Notes: generated by a model not told the origin, from the letters alone. Shown: positions 34,815 through 46,552, numbered from the stretch's first letter. The stretch: DNA of 64,000 nucleotides from Garcia nutans (GCA_947685225.1 CANTUV010000024.1:10682001-10746000), one strand, 5' to 3'. A program made the numbers and translations.

Positions 34815-35666
34815 GGAAGTGTCACATCCGCCTACTGCATTTATGCAGTGTAGACACGTGCATAGCGAGAGTAGGGAAAAGGAGAAGATAATTCTTGATA
34901 ACAACCCTAGATAAGGTTGTATGACAAAAGGGACATAATTGTAATTTTTAATAAAGTTGGGGACGTAGATGTAATTTCAAAGAAAGTTGCACCGGATGTT
35001 CTTAATAGTGCATATAACAGATTTCAAAAATGGAATGTAGAGAAAAACCGGATCGCAACGACGTGTAACGGTTTTTCCAGGAAATGTCCTGTTAAAGAAA
35101 AATGAAGAAATGTTGCCTAAGGGCATTTTGGTCATTATCAATTAAAGTTATACATGAATTTAGGGTAGGAAATAAAGACGTGAGTACGTAGAGAATGGCG
35201 AGAGGTTAAATATGAAATGATCGTCAGTAGAAACGAAGCCGGAGAAAACCCGAGCAAAAATAGGACCTAAAGGGAATTTTGTAAAAAGTTGAGGGCTTAT
35301 CGGTAATTTTTTTAAAATGACTTAGAAACCTAAAATAGATCTTATAAATAGAAAGTAGAGGTCGAGAGGATCAAAACTATATATAGTTTGACTCATGGAA
35401 CTATACGGTTTAAAAGATATGATCGATTAATCGCCGGAACGTAATGTGGCTCGGTTTCGTGTCGGGACCGGATGGGTAACCCGGGATAACTTTATGAGAT
35501 CCAATGGGAAGAGAGACAAGTGGAAAGAAGTAAAGGAAAAAGGAAGTTATAAAAATCAAAGGTTGGCCAATCAAAAGAAAACATTTAGCATGTGTAATAA
35601 ATGTGTAATAAATGAAGAAAGAGAAAAAGTGGACAAGTGGGCAAGGTGATCATCATTTCCTTTGTC

Positions 35667-35676
35667 TATAAATATA
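35667..35676 (+). promoter_or_regulatory. Probable TATA box of element B 5' LTR
   Basis: TATAAATATA lies in otherwise mixed sequence, followed about 25-35 bases later by CTCTCTTTTTCCACTCACC, a likely start region. The same site is at 42834-42843 in the 3' LTR. Confidence 0.6.
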
Positions 35677-36932
35677 TGTGATATGAAGAGCAAATTCTCT
35701 CTTTTTCCACTCACCAAATTCGGCCAACAAAAGAAAATACCAAGGGACTTCCAAGTTTCTTCAAACTTTGATTTTTAAGGTAAGTTCTAAGGTTTTTAAG
35801 TGTGTAGACTTTAATTTTAGTATTAGTTTTAGGTAGTTATATATTTATTGGAAGATTGGGAATTAGAGTCTTATATGGAATTGAAAAACATAATAATAAT
35901 ATTAAGTAAGTGATGAGATTAATTGATTAAATGGAAGAATCAAGATGTAGAAAGATTAATAAGGTTGGATTAGGGTTTCGGTTAGAAAAGAAATGGAGGA
36001 TAACTTATTATTTTGAATTTCTAAGGTTTATGTTGTATCTTGAATTGATTGAAGGAGAAATAAAGAATTAAAGAAGGAGAAGAAAGAAAAGCCAAGAGGA
36101 ATTAAAGAAATAAGGTTTGGTACTCTACCTTTGAATAATTAGTTTGGTACTTTACTTTGAATAATAAATTTTGGTTTGATGCTTTACAAACTTTGGTTTA
36201 TGAAAGTTTTGTTGTTGATGCTTAAATATATTGATTTGAGTTAAACATGCAAAAGTTGTCAAAGGGAAGTGTTTGAATCTTCACTTTACCATTAAAGAAG
36301 CCTTAATATTGATTTACAAAAGAAAAATAAACTATCCTATGCATTTTATGTGTTTGGGCCGAAATGGTCCCAAAAAGACAGCTTTCTGGACCTTTTTGTG
36401 GAAATCGTTTGAGGCAGCAAATGAATGAATTTTTCAACAAAATTTTACATGCAATTAGTCAACATATGAAATAAGTTTTCTGTAAAATATCAGCTAAAAA
36501 TTAGATCATTTACTTGGTCAAATGCATGACTGAATTGGACTGAAATTTTGACGAAAACCCAGATTTTACTATTCATTTGGTCATGCCATTTTGCGTTGCC
36601 GATTTGTCTCGCCGCAACACTATTCATTTGGTCAATTTGTGATCTTTTGAGGAATGCTTTGAAATGTTTAATATGTTTATTGTGGATATTAAATATGTAA
36701 AAAAGGGGAATGGCTTGACTAAAGAATGTGTTGTGCGGCATAAATGGCAAAGTGCGATGGGAATTTAAAATGATTTTGCGAGTCATTCTAAAATGAGGTT
36801 TGAGACTTAAATTGAATCATTTTAATCTTTTTGCTCTACTGGATAGTGGGAGTGGTAGATAAGGGTATGGTGCACTATACTAACTTATGTAGTACTGCTT
36901 GATATTGTGATTGAATTGATATGATCTGAACT

Positions 36933-37057
36933 CAATGGTGAGGGCCATTGGGGGCCAATGGTGAGGGCCATTGGTTATAACCAGGATGGTGAGGGCCATT
37001 CCTGTGATCTGATATCGGTGGTGAGGGCCACCTATGTTACAGTGGTGAGGGCCACTG
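36933..37057 (+). repeat. Five hairpins with loop TGAGGG, 5' LTR of B
   Basis: Arms around TGAGGG are CAATGG/CCATTG (36933-36950), CCAATGG/CCATTGG (36955-36974), CAGGATGG/CCATTCCTG with one bulged T (36982-37004), GGTGG/CCACC (37017-37032) and CAGTGG/CCACTG (37040-37057). The loop is invariant, and arm bases change on both sides together. Confidence 0.85.
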
Positions 37058-37822
37058 CCTTATCACTATGGTTCCCTATATCCCAGTAGAGCCTGGATCA
37101 AAGACATATTATTTTTCGTTGAACTATATAATGCAAATGAATTTGAATTATGATTTTACATTATTGAAAACATATCATACTGAATGTATCACGATTTCTA
37201 TTGGTATAATGTTGGTTGATTGTTGATTTTATTATTTCCTTTTTACTTCGAATACTTTCATGTACTACTTTTATTTTTATTGGTAAAGTACCCACTGAGC
37301 GACAACGCTCAGCGAGTTAAGTTTTCCTTGACTCGTAGGTTTGGAGCAGTAGATAAATCTTGGGGAAGCAACGACCAGACCACAGCAAATCTCAGGGGTA
37401 GATCTTTTAGTTCCATTATGAGTCGATAGTTGTGGCATGTATATGAATAAATATAAAAGAGATTTTCTATGTTATAATTGTATGTTAGTAGTATGTAATA
37501 ATCATAAATCTTTACTTTATGTTATATTAGAAGTGTGAACTCTTCGTGCAGGTTTGTAGTTGAGGGTATAAGTTGGATTCATTGGGAGTGCATTAAATTT
37601 GATGGTATTCTTATTCACATTGGTATGTGTAAAATGTTTTCAAAAATCAGAAAAACAAGTTTTGACGACACTTGGGATCCAAATTTCTAGGCAGAATTAT
37701 GGCAAAATTTCTGTAAAAATCAGAACTAAAATTTGACTAAGTAAATTGGTAGCAACAATTAGGATAGTGTGGCACCTCTACTGAGCTTACATATGTAGGT
37801 TGGGAAGGGGTGTTACAATTAG

Positions 37823-37834
37823 TGGTATCAGAGC
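37823..37834 (+). promoter_or_regulatory. Primer binding site of element B
   Basis: TGGTATCAGAGC, five bases after the LTR end (spacer ATTAG). This is the initiator tRNA-Met type common to chromoviruses. Confidence 0.9.
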
Positions 37835-38144
37835 TAAGGTTTAGCCGCTTCTGGGTAATCCAACATAGGAGGATGTACGTTTTATGTCGGGAGTGGCCAT
37901 TACCGACGTAAAACGAGATATCCTGTAGTAAATAAGAGATTGTACGATTTCATGGAGTCCTAAATTTTGCAATGTATATAAGGGCTTCCTAATATTGTAA
38001 AACTTTGTGTTTGGAAATAAATAAAAGTTGTGTTGTATATGTGTTAATTAAGAATTTTTATTTATATACATGCCACTTAGGATAAGATAATGCTGTTGGT
38101 CTGGGTCGTTAATAATGATGGGATGGTATATGTTTACTCTTTAG

Positions 38145-38735
38145 ATGTCGCAAGCAGCGCAGCGTGATATAGAGGAGGAGGTCGAGTCTCAGGCGTCCCG
38201 AGTTGTAGAAATGCGTGTATCTGAGACATCAGCGTCGGAGCAATCACCCGCTGATGCTCCTATTCCCAATGATATGTTACAACAAATGGCTGCCGTATTT
38301 CGGCAGATAGCCGGCGTTGCCCCAGCACCACCCCCAGCGCCAGCACCCGTACCAGTACCTGCTGTAGGAGGGGAAAGGAAACCCCCAATAGAAAAGATAA
38401 GAAAGTATGGTGCGAAGGAGTTTAAGGCTCGAAGGGACGATGATTCTTCAACAGCCGAGTATTGGCTGGAAGGAACAATACGAGCCTTAGATCAGTTACA
38501 GTGTATGCCAGAAGAGCGAATGATATGTGCTACTTCCTTATTAGTGGAAGAAGCATATATATGGTGGGACACAGTTCACCAACGAGTTTCACCGGAACAG
38601 AGAACATGGGATTTCTTTGTGAATGAGTTCAAGAGGAAGTTTATATCGGAGGCATACCTAGATGCCAAGAAAAAGGAGTTTCTACACTTAAAGCAAGGTC
38701 GACTGACCGTTGCTGAGTACAAGAGGGAATATTAG
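38145..38735 (+). pseudogene. Gag of element B, C-terminally truncated (196 aa)
   Basis: It starts at MSQAAQRDIEEEVESQASRV. The N-terminal part ends in a Pro/Ala stretch (VAPAPPPAPAPVPVPAVGGE). The capsid region follows: GAKEFKARRDDDSSTAEYWL, EEAYIWWDTVHQRV and FFVNEFKRKFISEAYLDAKK, ending LTVAEYKREY then a stop. Tekay gag normally continues with the rest of capsid and a CCHC knuckle; both are gone. The following bases read directly into LVTNPLGNEV, the middle of protease, so one deletion removed the gag end, knuckle and protease active site. The remaining frame is open and could still give a capsid-like fragment. Confidence 0.85.
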
Positions 38736-40065
38736 TTACTAACCCATTAGGAAATGAGGTGATTACTAGGAAGGTAGTGAAAGATTGCCCCGTAGAGATA
38801 CACGGACATATCTTTTTGGGAGATTTATTTGAACTACCATTTCAAGAATTCGATGCTATTCTTGAGATGGATTGGTTGGCCAAGCACGATGTACTAGTTG
38901 ACTGTAAACGGAAGAGAGTTACCTTGCATACTGCAGACGGTGACGAAGTGACCCTAGTAGGAAAAAGGAAGGATTATCTAACTAACATTATTTCTGCCAT
39001 GACGGCTAAGAGGTTAGTGCAAAAAGATTGCGAGGCATACCTGGTATGTGCATTAGTAGCGAAAGAAGAGGCACCAAAGTTACAAGATATACCTACTGTA
39101 TGCGATTTTCCCGACGTATTTCCTGATGATTTACCCGGATTACCACCTAAACGAGAGGTGGAATTCATCATAGACGTGTACCCGGGAGCTGCACCAGTAT
39201 CCATCGCACCTTACCAAATGGCGCCAGCGGAGCTAAAAGAATTAAAGGTACAGCTACAGGAACTTTTAGACAAGTGGTTCATAAGGCCAAGCGTGTCACC
39301 ATGGGGAGCACCAGTATTGTTCGTGAAAAAGAAAGACGGATCCTTAAGGTTGTGTGTAGATTACCGTCAACTTAATAAGCTGACCATCAAAAACAAGTAT
39401 CCGTTACCTCGCATAGATGATTTGTTTGATCAACTCAAAGGTGCTGGAGTCTTTTCAAAAATTGATTTACGATCGGGTTATCATCAATTGGGAATTAAAG
39501 ATGAAGACATATCAAAAACTGCATTCAGAACTCGTTATGGACATTATGAATTCATTGTTATGCCTTTCGGATTAACGAATGCACCTGCAGTATTCATGGA
39601 TTTGATGAACAGAATCTTCCACCCGTATTTGGATCAGTTCGTGGTTGTATTCATTGACGACATATTGGTGTATTCAAAGAATCGAGAGGACCATGATCGT
39701 CACCTTAGAATTGTTTTGCAAACCCTGCGAGAAAAGCAGTTATACGCTAAGTTCAGCAAATGCGAATTTTGGTTGGAAGAAGTAGCTTTCTTGGGACATA
39801 TTGTATCGGCAGAAGGAATAAGGGTCGATCCCAAGAAAATAGAAGCAGTATTGGAATGGAAGTCACCTAAGACAGTAACGGAAGTCCGTAGTTTCTTGGG
39901 ATTAGTAGGATATTATCGGAGATTCGTTAAAGGGTTTTCCATGATCGCCGTACCTATGACCAAGCTACTTCAGAAGAATGCCAAATTCCAGTGGACCGAC
40001 GCTTGTCAAAGGAGCTTTGAAAAGCTGAAACAAAAAACTTACTGAAGCGCCTATTCTTACACAAC
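38736..40065 (+). pseudogene. Protease remnant and reverse transcriptase of element B
   Basis: A 428-residue open stretch starts at 38759, without a native start. Protease remnant: HIFLGDLFELPFQEFDAILE and MDWLAKHDVLVDCKRKRVTL, with the D-x-G active site deleted. RT from about residue 185: FVKKKDGSLRLCVDYRQLNK, YPLPRIDDLFDQLKGAGVFS, KIDLRSGYHQL, YEFIVMPFGLTNAPAVFMDL and VVVFIDDILVYSKN with the catalytic Asp pair, then LGLVGYYRRFVKGFS. The frame breaks at KLKQK, where AAAAAA replaces the expected AAAAA, before LTEAPIL. RT itself looks intact in sequence. Confidence 0.9.
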
Positions 40066-40346
40066 CCGAATCAGGAAAAGATTTTGTGATTTATAGCGAT
40101 GCATCCCATATCAGGTTAGGTTGTGTATTGATGCAGGAAGGCAAAGTCATTGCGTGTGTCTCTCGACAGCTCAAGCCACATGAAAAGAATTATCCTACGC
40201 ATGACTTAGAGCTAGCAGCGATTGTTTTGGCTTTCAAGACGTGGAGGCATTACTTATACGGGGAAAAATGTTACATCTTTACGGATCATCAAAGCCTGAA
40301 ATATTTGCCCACGCAGAAAGATTTAAACCTGCGATAGCGAAAATGG
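40066..40346 (+). pseudogene. RNase H of element B
   Basis: This is the phase after the frameshift: FVIYSDASH, LGCVLMQEGKVIACVSRQLK, THDLELAAIVLAFKTW and FTDHQSLKYL. The Asp-Glu-Asp residues of the active site are all present. The frame ends at TAG 40336-40338, where CAG is expected (LNLRQRKW), and continues in phase into the next segment. Confidence 0.85.
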
Positions 40347-41969
40347 ATGCAATGGTTAGTCAACTACGACTATACGATTAATTATCACCCGGGCAAAGCG
40401 AATGTCGTAGCAGATGCACTTAGTAGGAAGTCAATACAAGCGCTAAGTGCTATGAGGGTAACGTTAAAACCTACAGAAGATGGAGCTATCTTTGCAGAAA
40501 TGCACGTGCGACCTAACTTACATCAACAAATACGTGAGGCTCAGAAGGAAGATGAACAAGTGAAGAAGTGGAGTCAACAGGCACAGGAGAACTCTTCAGG
40601 AGACTATCAAATTCATCCTGATGGTATTCTCTACTACAAGAGGAGAATGGTGGTACCTAAGTCAAAGGAGCTGAAGAAACAGATGTTGCAAGAAGCTCAT
40701 AACAGTCCTTATACAATGCATCCGGGAGTAACGAAAATGTATCGGGACTTGAAGGAGTATTATTGGTGGCCAGGAATGAAAAGAGATATCGTTGATCACG
40801 TAACGAAGTGTCTAACCTGTCAGCAAGTGAAGGCGGAACATCAACTACCCTCAGGGCTACTACAACCTATTACGATTCCAACCTGGAAATGGGATCGTAT
40901 TACTATGGATTTTGTCACAGGATTGCCTATAACAAGAGACAAACATGACGCGATTTGGGTAATCGTAGACCGGCTTACTAAGTCCGCTCATTTCATACCA
41001 GTACGTGTGGATTACTCGCTAGACAAGTTGGCAGACTTGTATATCAAAGAGATTATACGTCTCCACGGAGTTCCAACTTCGATCATATCCGATCGAGACC
41101 CACGTTTTACGTCAAATTTTTGGCAGAAGTTACAAACAGCCCTTGGAACTCGAACTTACCACAGCACAGCATTTCATCCCCAGACAGACGGACAGTCGGA
41201 AAGAGTGATTCAAATTTTAGAAGATATGCTGAGGGCGTGCGTTTTAGAATTTAAAGGTAGTTGGGATAAACACCTAAGCTTAATGGAATTCGCGTACAAC
41301 AACAGTTATCAATCCAGCATACAAATGGCACCTTACGAAGCACTGTATGGTCGAAAATGCAGAACTCCAGTTTGCTGGACAGAATTGAGTGAGGAAAAGA
41401 TGTTGGGGCCAGACATAGTTAAGGAAACTGAAGAGAAGGTAGAAATCATTCGAGACCGATTAAAAGCAGCAGCAGACCGGCAAAAATCATACGTGGATCT
41501 AAAAAGGAAAGACATACAGTTTGAGGTAGGTGACAGAGTGTTCCTCAAAGTCTCTCCTTGGAAGAAAGTGTTACGATTTAAACAAAAAGGCAAGCTAAGC
41601 CCTAGATTCATCGGACCATATGAAATTATTAAACGGGTAGGTCCGGTAGCTTACCAGTTGGCGTTACCACCTGAATTAAATAAAATACATGATGTTTTCC
41701 ATGTTTCGATGCTAAGGAGGTATCGTTCAGATCCAACCCACGTCATACATGTTCAAGATATTGAGATTCAGCCTGAAATGACATATGAGGAAGAGCCGGT
41801 AGAGATCCTAGCACGTGAAATCAAAGAGTTGCGAAATAAGAAGATTCCATTGGTCAAAGTGCTTTGGAGGAATCACAAAGTAGAAGAAGCTACATGGGAA
41901 CGCGAAGAAACTATGAAGAAGCAATACCCATATTTGTTTTCACTTGATGAGCTTCGGGACGAAGCTTAA
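40347..41969 (+). CDS. Integrase and chromodomain of element B (540 aa open)
   Basis: Open from just after the TAG at 40336. It begins with the RNase H-integrase connection (NYHPGKANVVADALSRKS), then the HHCC zinc domain (HNSPYTMHPG, GMKRDIVDHVTKCLTCQQVK). The core has all catalytic residues: MDFVTGLP, SIISDRDPRFTS and PQTDGQSERVIQILEDML. The C-terminal domain reads KLSPRFIGPYEIIKRVGPVA and LPPELNKIHDVFHVSMLRRY. The chromodomain-type tail reads EPVEILAREIKELRNKKIPL, VKVLWRNHKVEEATWE, ending SLDELRDEA. This is the best preserved domain set in the window. In the living element it would be cut from Gag-Pol and insert the cDNA. Translation alone from an internal Met is unlikely. Confidence 0.9.
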   Translation: MQWLVNYDYTINYHPGKANVVADALSRKSIQALSAMRVTLKPTEDGAIFAEMHVRPNLHQQIREAQKEDEQVKKWSQQAQENSSGDYQIHPDGILYYKRRMVVPKSKELKKQMLQEAHNSPYTMHPGVTKMYRDLKEYYWWPGMKRDIVDHVTKCLTCQQVKAEHQLPSGLLQPITIPTWKWDRITMDFVTGLPITRDKHDAIWVIVDRLTKSAHFIPVRVDYSLDKLADLYIKEIIRLHGVPTSIISDRDPRFTSNFWQKLQTALGTRTYHSTAFHPQTDGQSERVIQILEDMLRACVLEFKGSWDKHLSLMEFAYNNSYQSSIQMAPYEALYGRKCRTPVCWTELSEEKMLGPDIVKETEEKVEIIRDRLKAAADRQKSYVDLKRKDIQFEVGDRVFLKVSPWKKVLRFKQKGKLSPRFIGPYEIIKRVGPVAYQLALPPELNKIHDVFHVSMLRRYRSDPTHVIHVQDIEIQPEMTYEEEPVEILAREIKELRNKKIPLVKVLWRNHKVEEATWEREETMKKQYPYLFSLDELRDEA

Positions 41970-41982
41970 ATTAACGAGGAAG

Positions 41983-41996
41983 GAACTGTCACATCC
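41983..41996 (+). promoter_or_regulatory. Polypurine tract of element B
   Basis: AACGAGGAAGGAAC ends at the 3' LTR start and lies just after the pol stop. Confidence 0.7.
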
Positions 41997-44983
41997 GCCT
42001 ACTGCATTTATGCAGTGTAGACACGTGCATAGCGAGAGTAGGGAAAAGGAGAAGATAATTCTTGATAACAGCCCTAGATAAGGTTGTATGACAAAAGGGA
42101 CATAATTGTAATTTTTAATAAAGTTGGGGACGTAGATGTAATTTCAAAGAAAGTTGCACCGGATGTTCTTAATAGTGCATATAACAGATTTCAAAAATGG
42201 AATGTAGAGAAAAACCGGATCGCAACGACGTGTAACGGTTTTTCCAGGAAATGTCCCGTTAAAGAAAAATGAAGAAATGTTGCCTAAGGGCATTTTGGTC
42301 ATTATCAATTAAAGTTATACATGAATTTAGGGTAGGAAATAAAGACGTGAGTACGTAGAGAATGGCGAGAGGTTAAATATGAAATGATCGTCAGTAGAAA
42401 CGAAGCCGGAGAAAACCCGAGCAAAAATAGGACCTAAAGGGAATTTTGTAAAAAGTTGAGGGCTTATCGGTAATTTTTTTAAAATGACTTAGAAACCTAA
42501 AATAGATCTTATAAATAGAAAGTAGAGGTCGAGAGGATCAAAACTATATATAGTTTGACTCATGGAACTATACGGTTTAAAATATATGATCGATTAATCG
42601 CCGGAACGTAATGTGGCTCGGTTTCGTGTCGGGACCGGATGGGTAACCCGGGACAACTTTATGAGATCCAATGGGAAGAGAGACAAGTGGAAAGAAGTAA
42701 AGGAAAAAGGAAGTTATAAAAATCAAAGGTTGGCCAATCAAAAGAAAACATTTAGCATGTGTAATAAATGTGTAATAAATGAAGAAAGAGAAAAAGTGGA
42801 CAAGTGGGCAAGGTGATCATCATTTCCTTTGTCTATAAATATATGTGATATGAAGAGCAAATTCTCTCTTTTTCCACTCACCAAATTCGGCCAACAAAAG
42901 AAAATACCAAGGGACTTCCAAGTTTCTTCAAACTTTGATTTTTAAGGTAAGTTCTAAGGTTTTTAAGTGTGTAGACTTTAATTTTAGTATTAGTTTTAGG
43001 TAGTTATATATTTATTGCAAGATTGGGAATTAGAGTCTTATATGGAATTGAAAAACATAATAATAATATTAAGTAAGTGATGAGATTAATTGATTAAATG
43101 GAAGAATCAAGATGTAGAAAGATTAATAAGGTTGGATTAGGGTTTCGGTTAGAAAAGAAATGGAGGATAACTTATTATTTTGAATTTCTAAGGTTTATGT
43201 TGTATCTTGAATTGATTGAAGGAGAAATAAAGAATTAAAGAAGGAGAAGAAATAAAAGCCAAGAGGAATTAAAGAAATAAGGTTTGGTACTCTACCTTTG
43301 AATAATTAGTTTGGTACTTTACTTTGAATAATAAATTTTGGTTTGATGCTTTACAAACTTTGGTTTATGAAAGTTTTGTTGTTGATGCTTAAATATATTG
43401 ATTTGAGTTAAACATGCAAAAGTTGTCAAAGGGAAGTGTTTGAATCTTCACTTTACCATTAAAGAAGCCTTAATATTGATTTACAAAAGAAAAATAAACT
43501 ATCCTATGCATTTTATGTGTTTGGGCCGAAATGGTCCCAAAAAGACAGCTTTCTGGACCTTTTTGTGGAAATCGTTTGAGGCAGCAAATGAATGAATTTT
43601 TCAACAAAATTTTACATGCAATTAGTCAACATATGAAATAAGTTTTCTGTAAAATTTCAGCTAAAAATAAGATCATTTACTTGGTCAAATGCATGACTGA
43701 AGTGGACTGAAATTTTGACGAAAATCCAGATTTTACTATTCATTTGGTCATGCCATTTTGCGTTGCCGATTTGTCTCGCCGCAACACTATTCATTTGGTC
43801 AATTTGTGATCTTTTGAGGAATGCTTTGAAATGTTTAATATGTTTATTGTGGATATTAAATATGTGAAAAAGGGGAATGGCTTGACTAAAGAATGTGTTG
43901 CGCGGCATAAATGGCAAAGTGCGATGGGAATTTAAAATGATTTTGCGAGTCATTCTAAAATGAGGTTTGAGACTTAAATTGAATCATTTTAACCTTTTGC
44001 TCTACTGGATAGTGGGAGTGGTAGATAAGGGTATGGTGCACTATACTAACTTATGCAGTACTGCTTGATATTGTGATTAAATTGATATGATCTGAACTCA
44101 ATGGTGAGGGCCATTGGGGGCCAATGGTGAGGGCCATTGGTTATAACCAGGATGGTGAGGGCCATTCCTGTGATCTGATATCGGTGGTGAGGGCCACCTA
44201 TGTTACAGTGGTGAGGGCCACTGCCTTATCACTATGGTTCTCTATATCCCAGTAGAGCCTGGATCAAAGACATATTATTTTTCGTTGAACTATATAATGC
44301 AAATGAATTTGAATTATGATTTTACATTATTGAAAACATATCATACTGAATGTATCACGATTTCTATTGGTATAATGTTGGTTGATTGTTGATTTTATTA
44401 TTTCCTTTTTACTTCGAATACTTTCATGTACTACTTTTATTTTTATTGGTAAAGTACCCACTGAGCGACAACGCTCAGCGAGTTAAGTTTTCCTTGACTC
44501 GTAGGTTTGGAGCAGTAGATAAATCTTGGGGAAGCAACGACCAGACCACAGCAAATCTCAGGGGTAGATCTTTTAGTTCCATTATGAGTCGATAGTTGTG
44601 GCATGTATATGAATAAATATAAAAGAGATTTTCTATGTTATAATTGTATGTTAGTAGTATGTAATAATCATAAATCTTTACTTTATGTTATATTAGAAGT
44701 GTGAACTCTTCGTGCAGGTTTGTAGTTGAGGGTATAAGGTGGATTCATTGGGAGTGCATTAAATTTGATGGTATTCTTATTCACATTGGTATGTGTAAAA
44801 TGTTTTCAAAAATCAGAAAAACAAGTTTTGACGACACTTGGGATCCAAATTTCTAGGCGGAATTATGGCAAAATTTCTGTAAAAATCAGAACTAAAATTT
44901 GACTAAGTAAATTGGTAGCAACAATTAGGATAGTGTGGCACCTCTACTCAGCTTACATATGTAGGTTGGGAAGGGGTGTTACA
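41997..44983 (+). repeat. Element B 3' LTR
   Basis: TGTCACATCC to GGGGTGTTACA, nearly identical to 34820-37817. The 12 or so bases of length difference come from small indels, for example AATCTTTTTGC versus AACCTTTTGC. Confidence 0.93.
44099..44223 (+). repeat. Five hairpins with loop TGAGGG, 3' LTR of B
   Basis: The same five stem-loops as 36933-37057 with unchanged arms, although other LTR positions differ. Confidence 0.85.
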
Positions 44984-44988
44984 GGAAG

Positions 44989-46552
44989 GAACGTCCTAAT
45001 CATCTTTCTTCATTGATTGTTCGTGCATACATGCATACATTTGCATCTCATTGATCCCCTCTAGCTCACAGCCTTGTATTACGACAGTTCAAAAGCTTAC
45101 AATAATCCGACCTACGCTAGAGAAGAAGTATCTAGCAACGACTCAATCACTTGCTCACCTAAAACAATGGAGCCAGAACAAATTCAAAGGATGGTGGATG
45201 AGGCCCTCAATGCCAAAATGGAAGAAATAAAAGAGGCCATGGTCGAGACCATAAAGAATTAACTAGCTACAATTTTAGGAAACAATGCCAAAGCATCTGC
45301 TAGCACCAAGAAGACAAAGGACAATGGGAAGGCTAAAATTGGCCAAGTAGCTTTTGATGATAATAAGGTGGTCATTGATGATGATGATTGGGCTCAATAC
45401 TACCAAGATCCTCAAGACAAGAAGAAAGAACCGAAGATTGTTAAAAGATCAACTATGGAGAAGACCGAAACTTCTGATGTTGAAAAGATGATTGCTAATT
45501 TAGAAAAGAAATTTGAGAAGAAATTGAAAACCGAAGAGGTGTCAGAGATTGACAAATTGTTTGAGCTAGATGAAGAAGTTCCGTACAAGTTCAAGATGCC
45601 ATCTTTTGGGAAGTATGATGGAACCGAAAATCTTCATCTCCATGTGAAGCAGTATATCACTGCCATGCAGTCTGCCTGAGCTACTAAGGCCCAAACTCTA
45701 AGGTACTTCATACTCTCATTGGATCCTATTGTACAAAATTGGTTCAATACCTTAGATGATGGAACACAAAAGAGTTGGGATCTGCTTTACAAAGCCTTCA
45801 TCCAACAATATGGGTATAATGTAGAGATGGAAGTTACCTTAATGGAAGTGGAGTCTATTAGATAAAGGCCAAATGAGAATTTTGTGGACTATGTGAAGCG
45901 ATGGAGAAACAAGGCCGCTTTACTCAAGAAAAGGCCCGATGAATCTGATCAAATAAGGATGATTGTGAGAGGTGTCCTGCCCAATCTCCATGAAAGGATG
46001 TCTCACACCCTTATAAGGGACTTCAAAGATCTTCTCCAAGATGGTTTGCAAATTAAAGAATGAGAAAGAGAGAAGAATCGCTTTTCAATTAAAAGGAATG
46101 AGAAAGGGAATTACCAGTCGGGCAATCAAAGCACACAAAAAGAAGTTGATGTTAATGCCACTAGTGAAGGAGGAATGAGGCAGTTTTCAGAATTAGGGAA
46201 GCCACTGTCTTGGGTTCTCAATAAGCTACAAAAGAAGGGATTGTTACAACCCTTGACTCCTCGTCCTTTGCCTAATCCTCTTCCACCTAACTTTGATACT
46301 AATGCATTTTGCCAGTTCCATGAAAGGCCTGGACATGAAATGGACAATTGTATGAAGTTGAGGCATGAGATCCAGAATTTAATTGATAATGGAAAGTTGC
46401 CTGAGCCGAATACCAAAGGTAATCCATTTCCAAGGTTCAATAGAGTACCTCCACCGGCAACATTCATGGTGGGAAAAGGATTGGAAGAAAATTTTGTTTT
46501 ATCATCCTTTCAAGATGGGGATATTGAAGATATGAAAGGAAAAGAAGCCTAA
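44989..46552 (+). pseudogene. Gag of Tat2 (broken, several stops)
   Basis: After the end of the leader, a Gag-like translation runs from about 45074 in pieces. 45074-45262 holds MEPEQIQRMVDEALNAKMEE; 45368-45679 holds FKMPSFGKYDGTENLHLHVK. The capsid continues past TGA and TAG stops with LSLDPIVQNWFNTLDDGTQK and RPNENFVDYVKRWRNKAALL. 46175-46552 contains the nucleocapsid knuckle FCQFHERPGHEMDNCMKLRH, of the CX2HX4HX4C form typical for Tat gag, and IQNLIDNGKLPEP. The MPSF-KYDGT...H...Y motif is the usual start of Ty3/gypsy capsid. At least four stops or shifts are present. No pol follows. Confidence 0.8.

Larger units (their letters stand above)
34820..37817 (+). repeat. Element B 5' LTR
   Basis: It starts TGTCACATCCGCCTACTGC and ends GGGGTGTTACA. 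TATA-like TATAAATATA is at 35667, an array of five TGAGGG-loop hairpins at 36933-37057, and a CTGAGCG-ACAA-CGCTCAG hairpin at 37298-37315. Short open frames inside are identical in the other LTR and are not genes. Confidence 0.93.
34820..44983 (+). mobile_element. Young Tekay-like element B, full length with GGAAG target-site duplication
   Basis: 10.16 kb, LTRs of 2998 and 2987 bp, GGAAG at 34815-34819 and at 44984-44988. By eye the LTRs differ at about 20 positions, near 0.7 percent; at commonly used plant rates that is a few hundred thousand years (inference). The order is LTR, tRNA-Met primer site, gag, protease remnant, RT, RNase H, integrase, chromodomain, polypurine tract, LTR. Three lesions disable it: a deletion across the end of gag and start of protease, a one-base insertion in an A run at about 40035, and a TAG at 40336. 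Confidence 0.93.

Noticed and set aside
36933..37057. CRISPR-like direct repeats
   Set aside because: Units are short stem-loops with 5-40 base spacing inside a plant LTR, and no cas genes; plant nuclear context.
34917..37429. Small frames (62, 67, 98, 69 aa) repeated almost exactly at 42084-44595
   Set aside because: They lie in the two LTRs of element B and are identical because the LTRs are copies; no domain and no codon signature.
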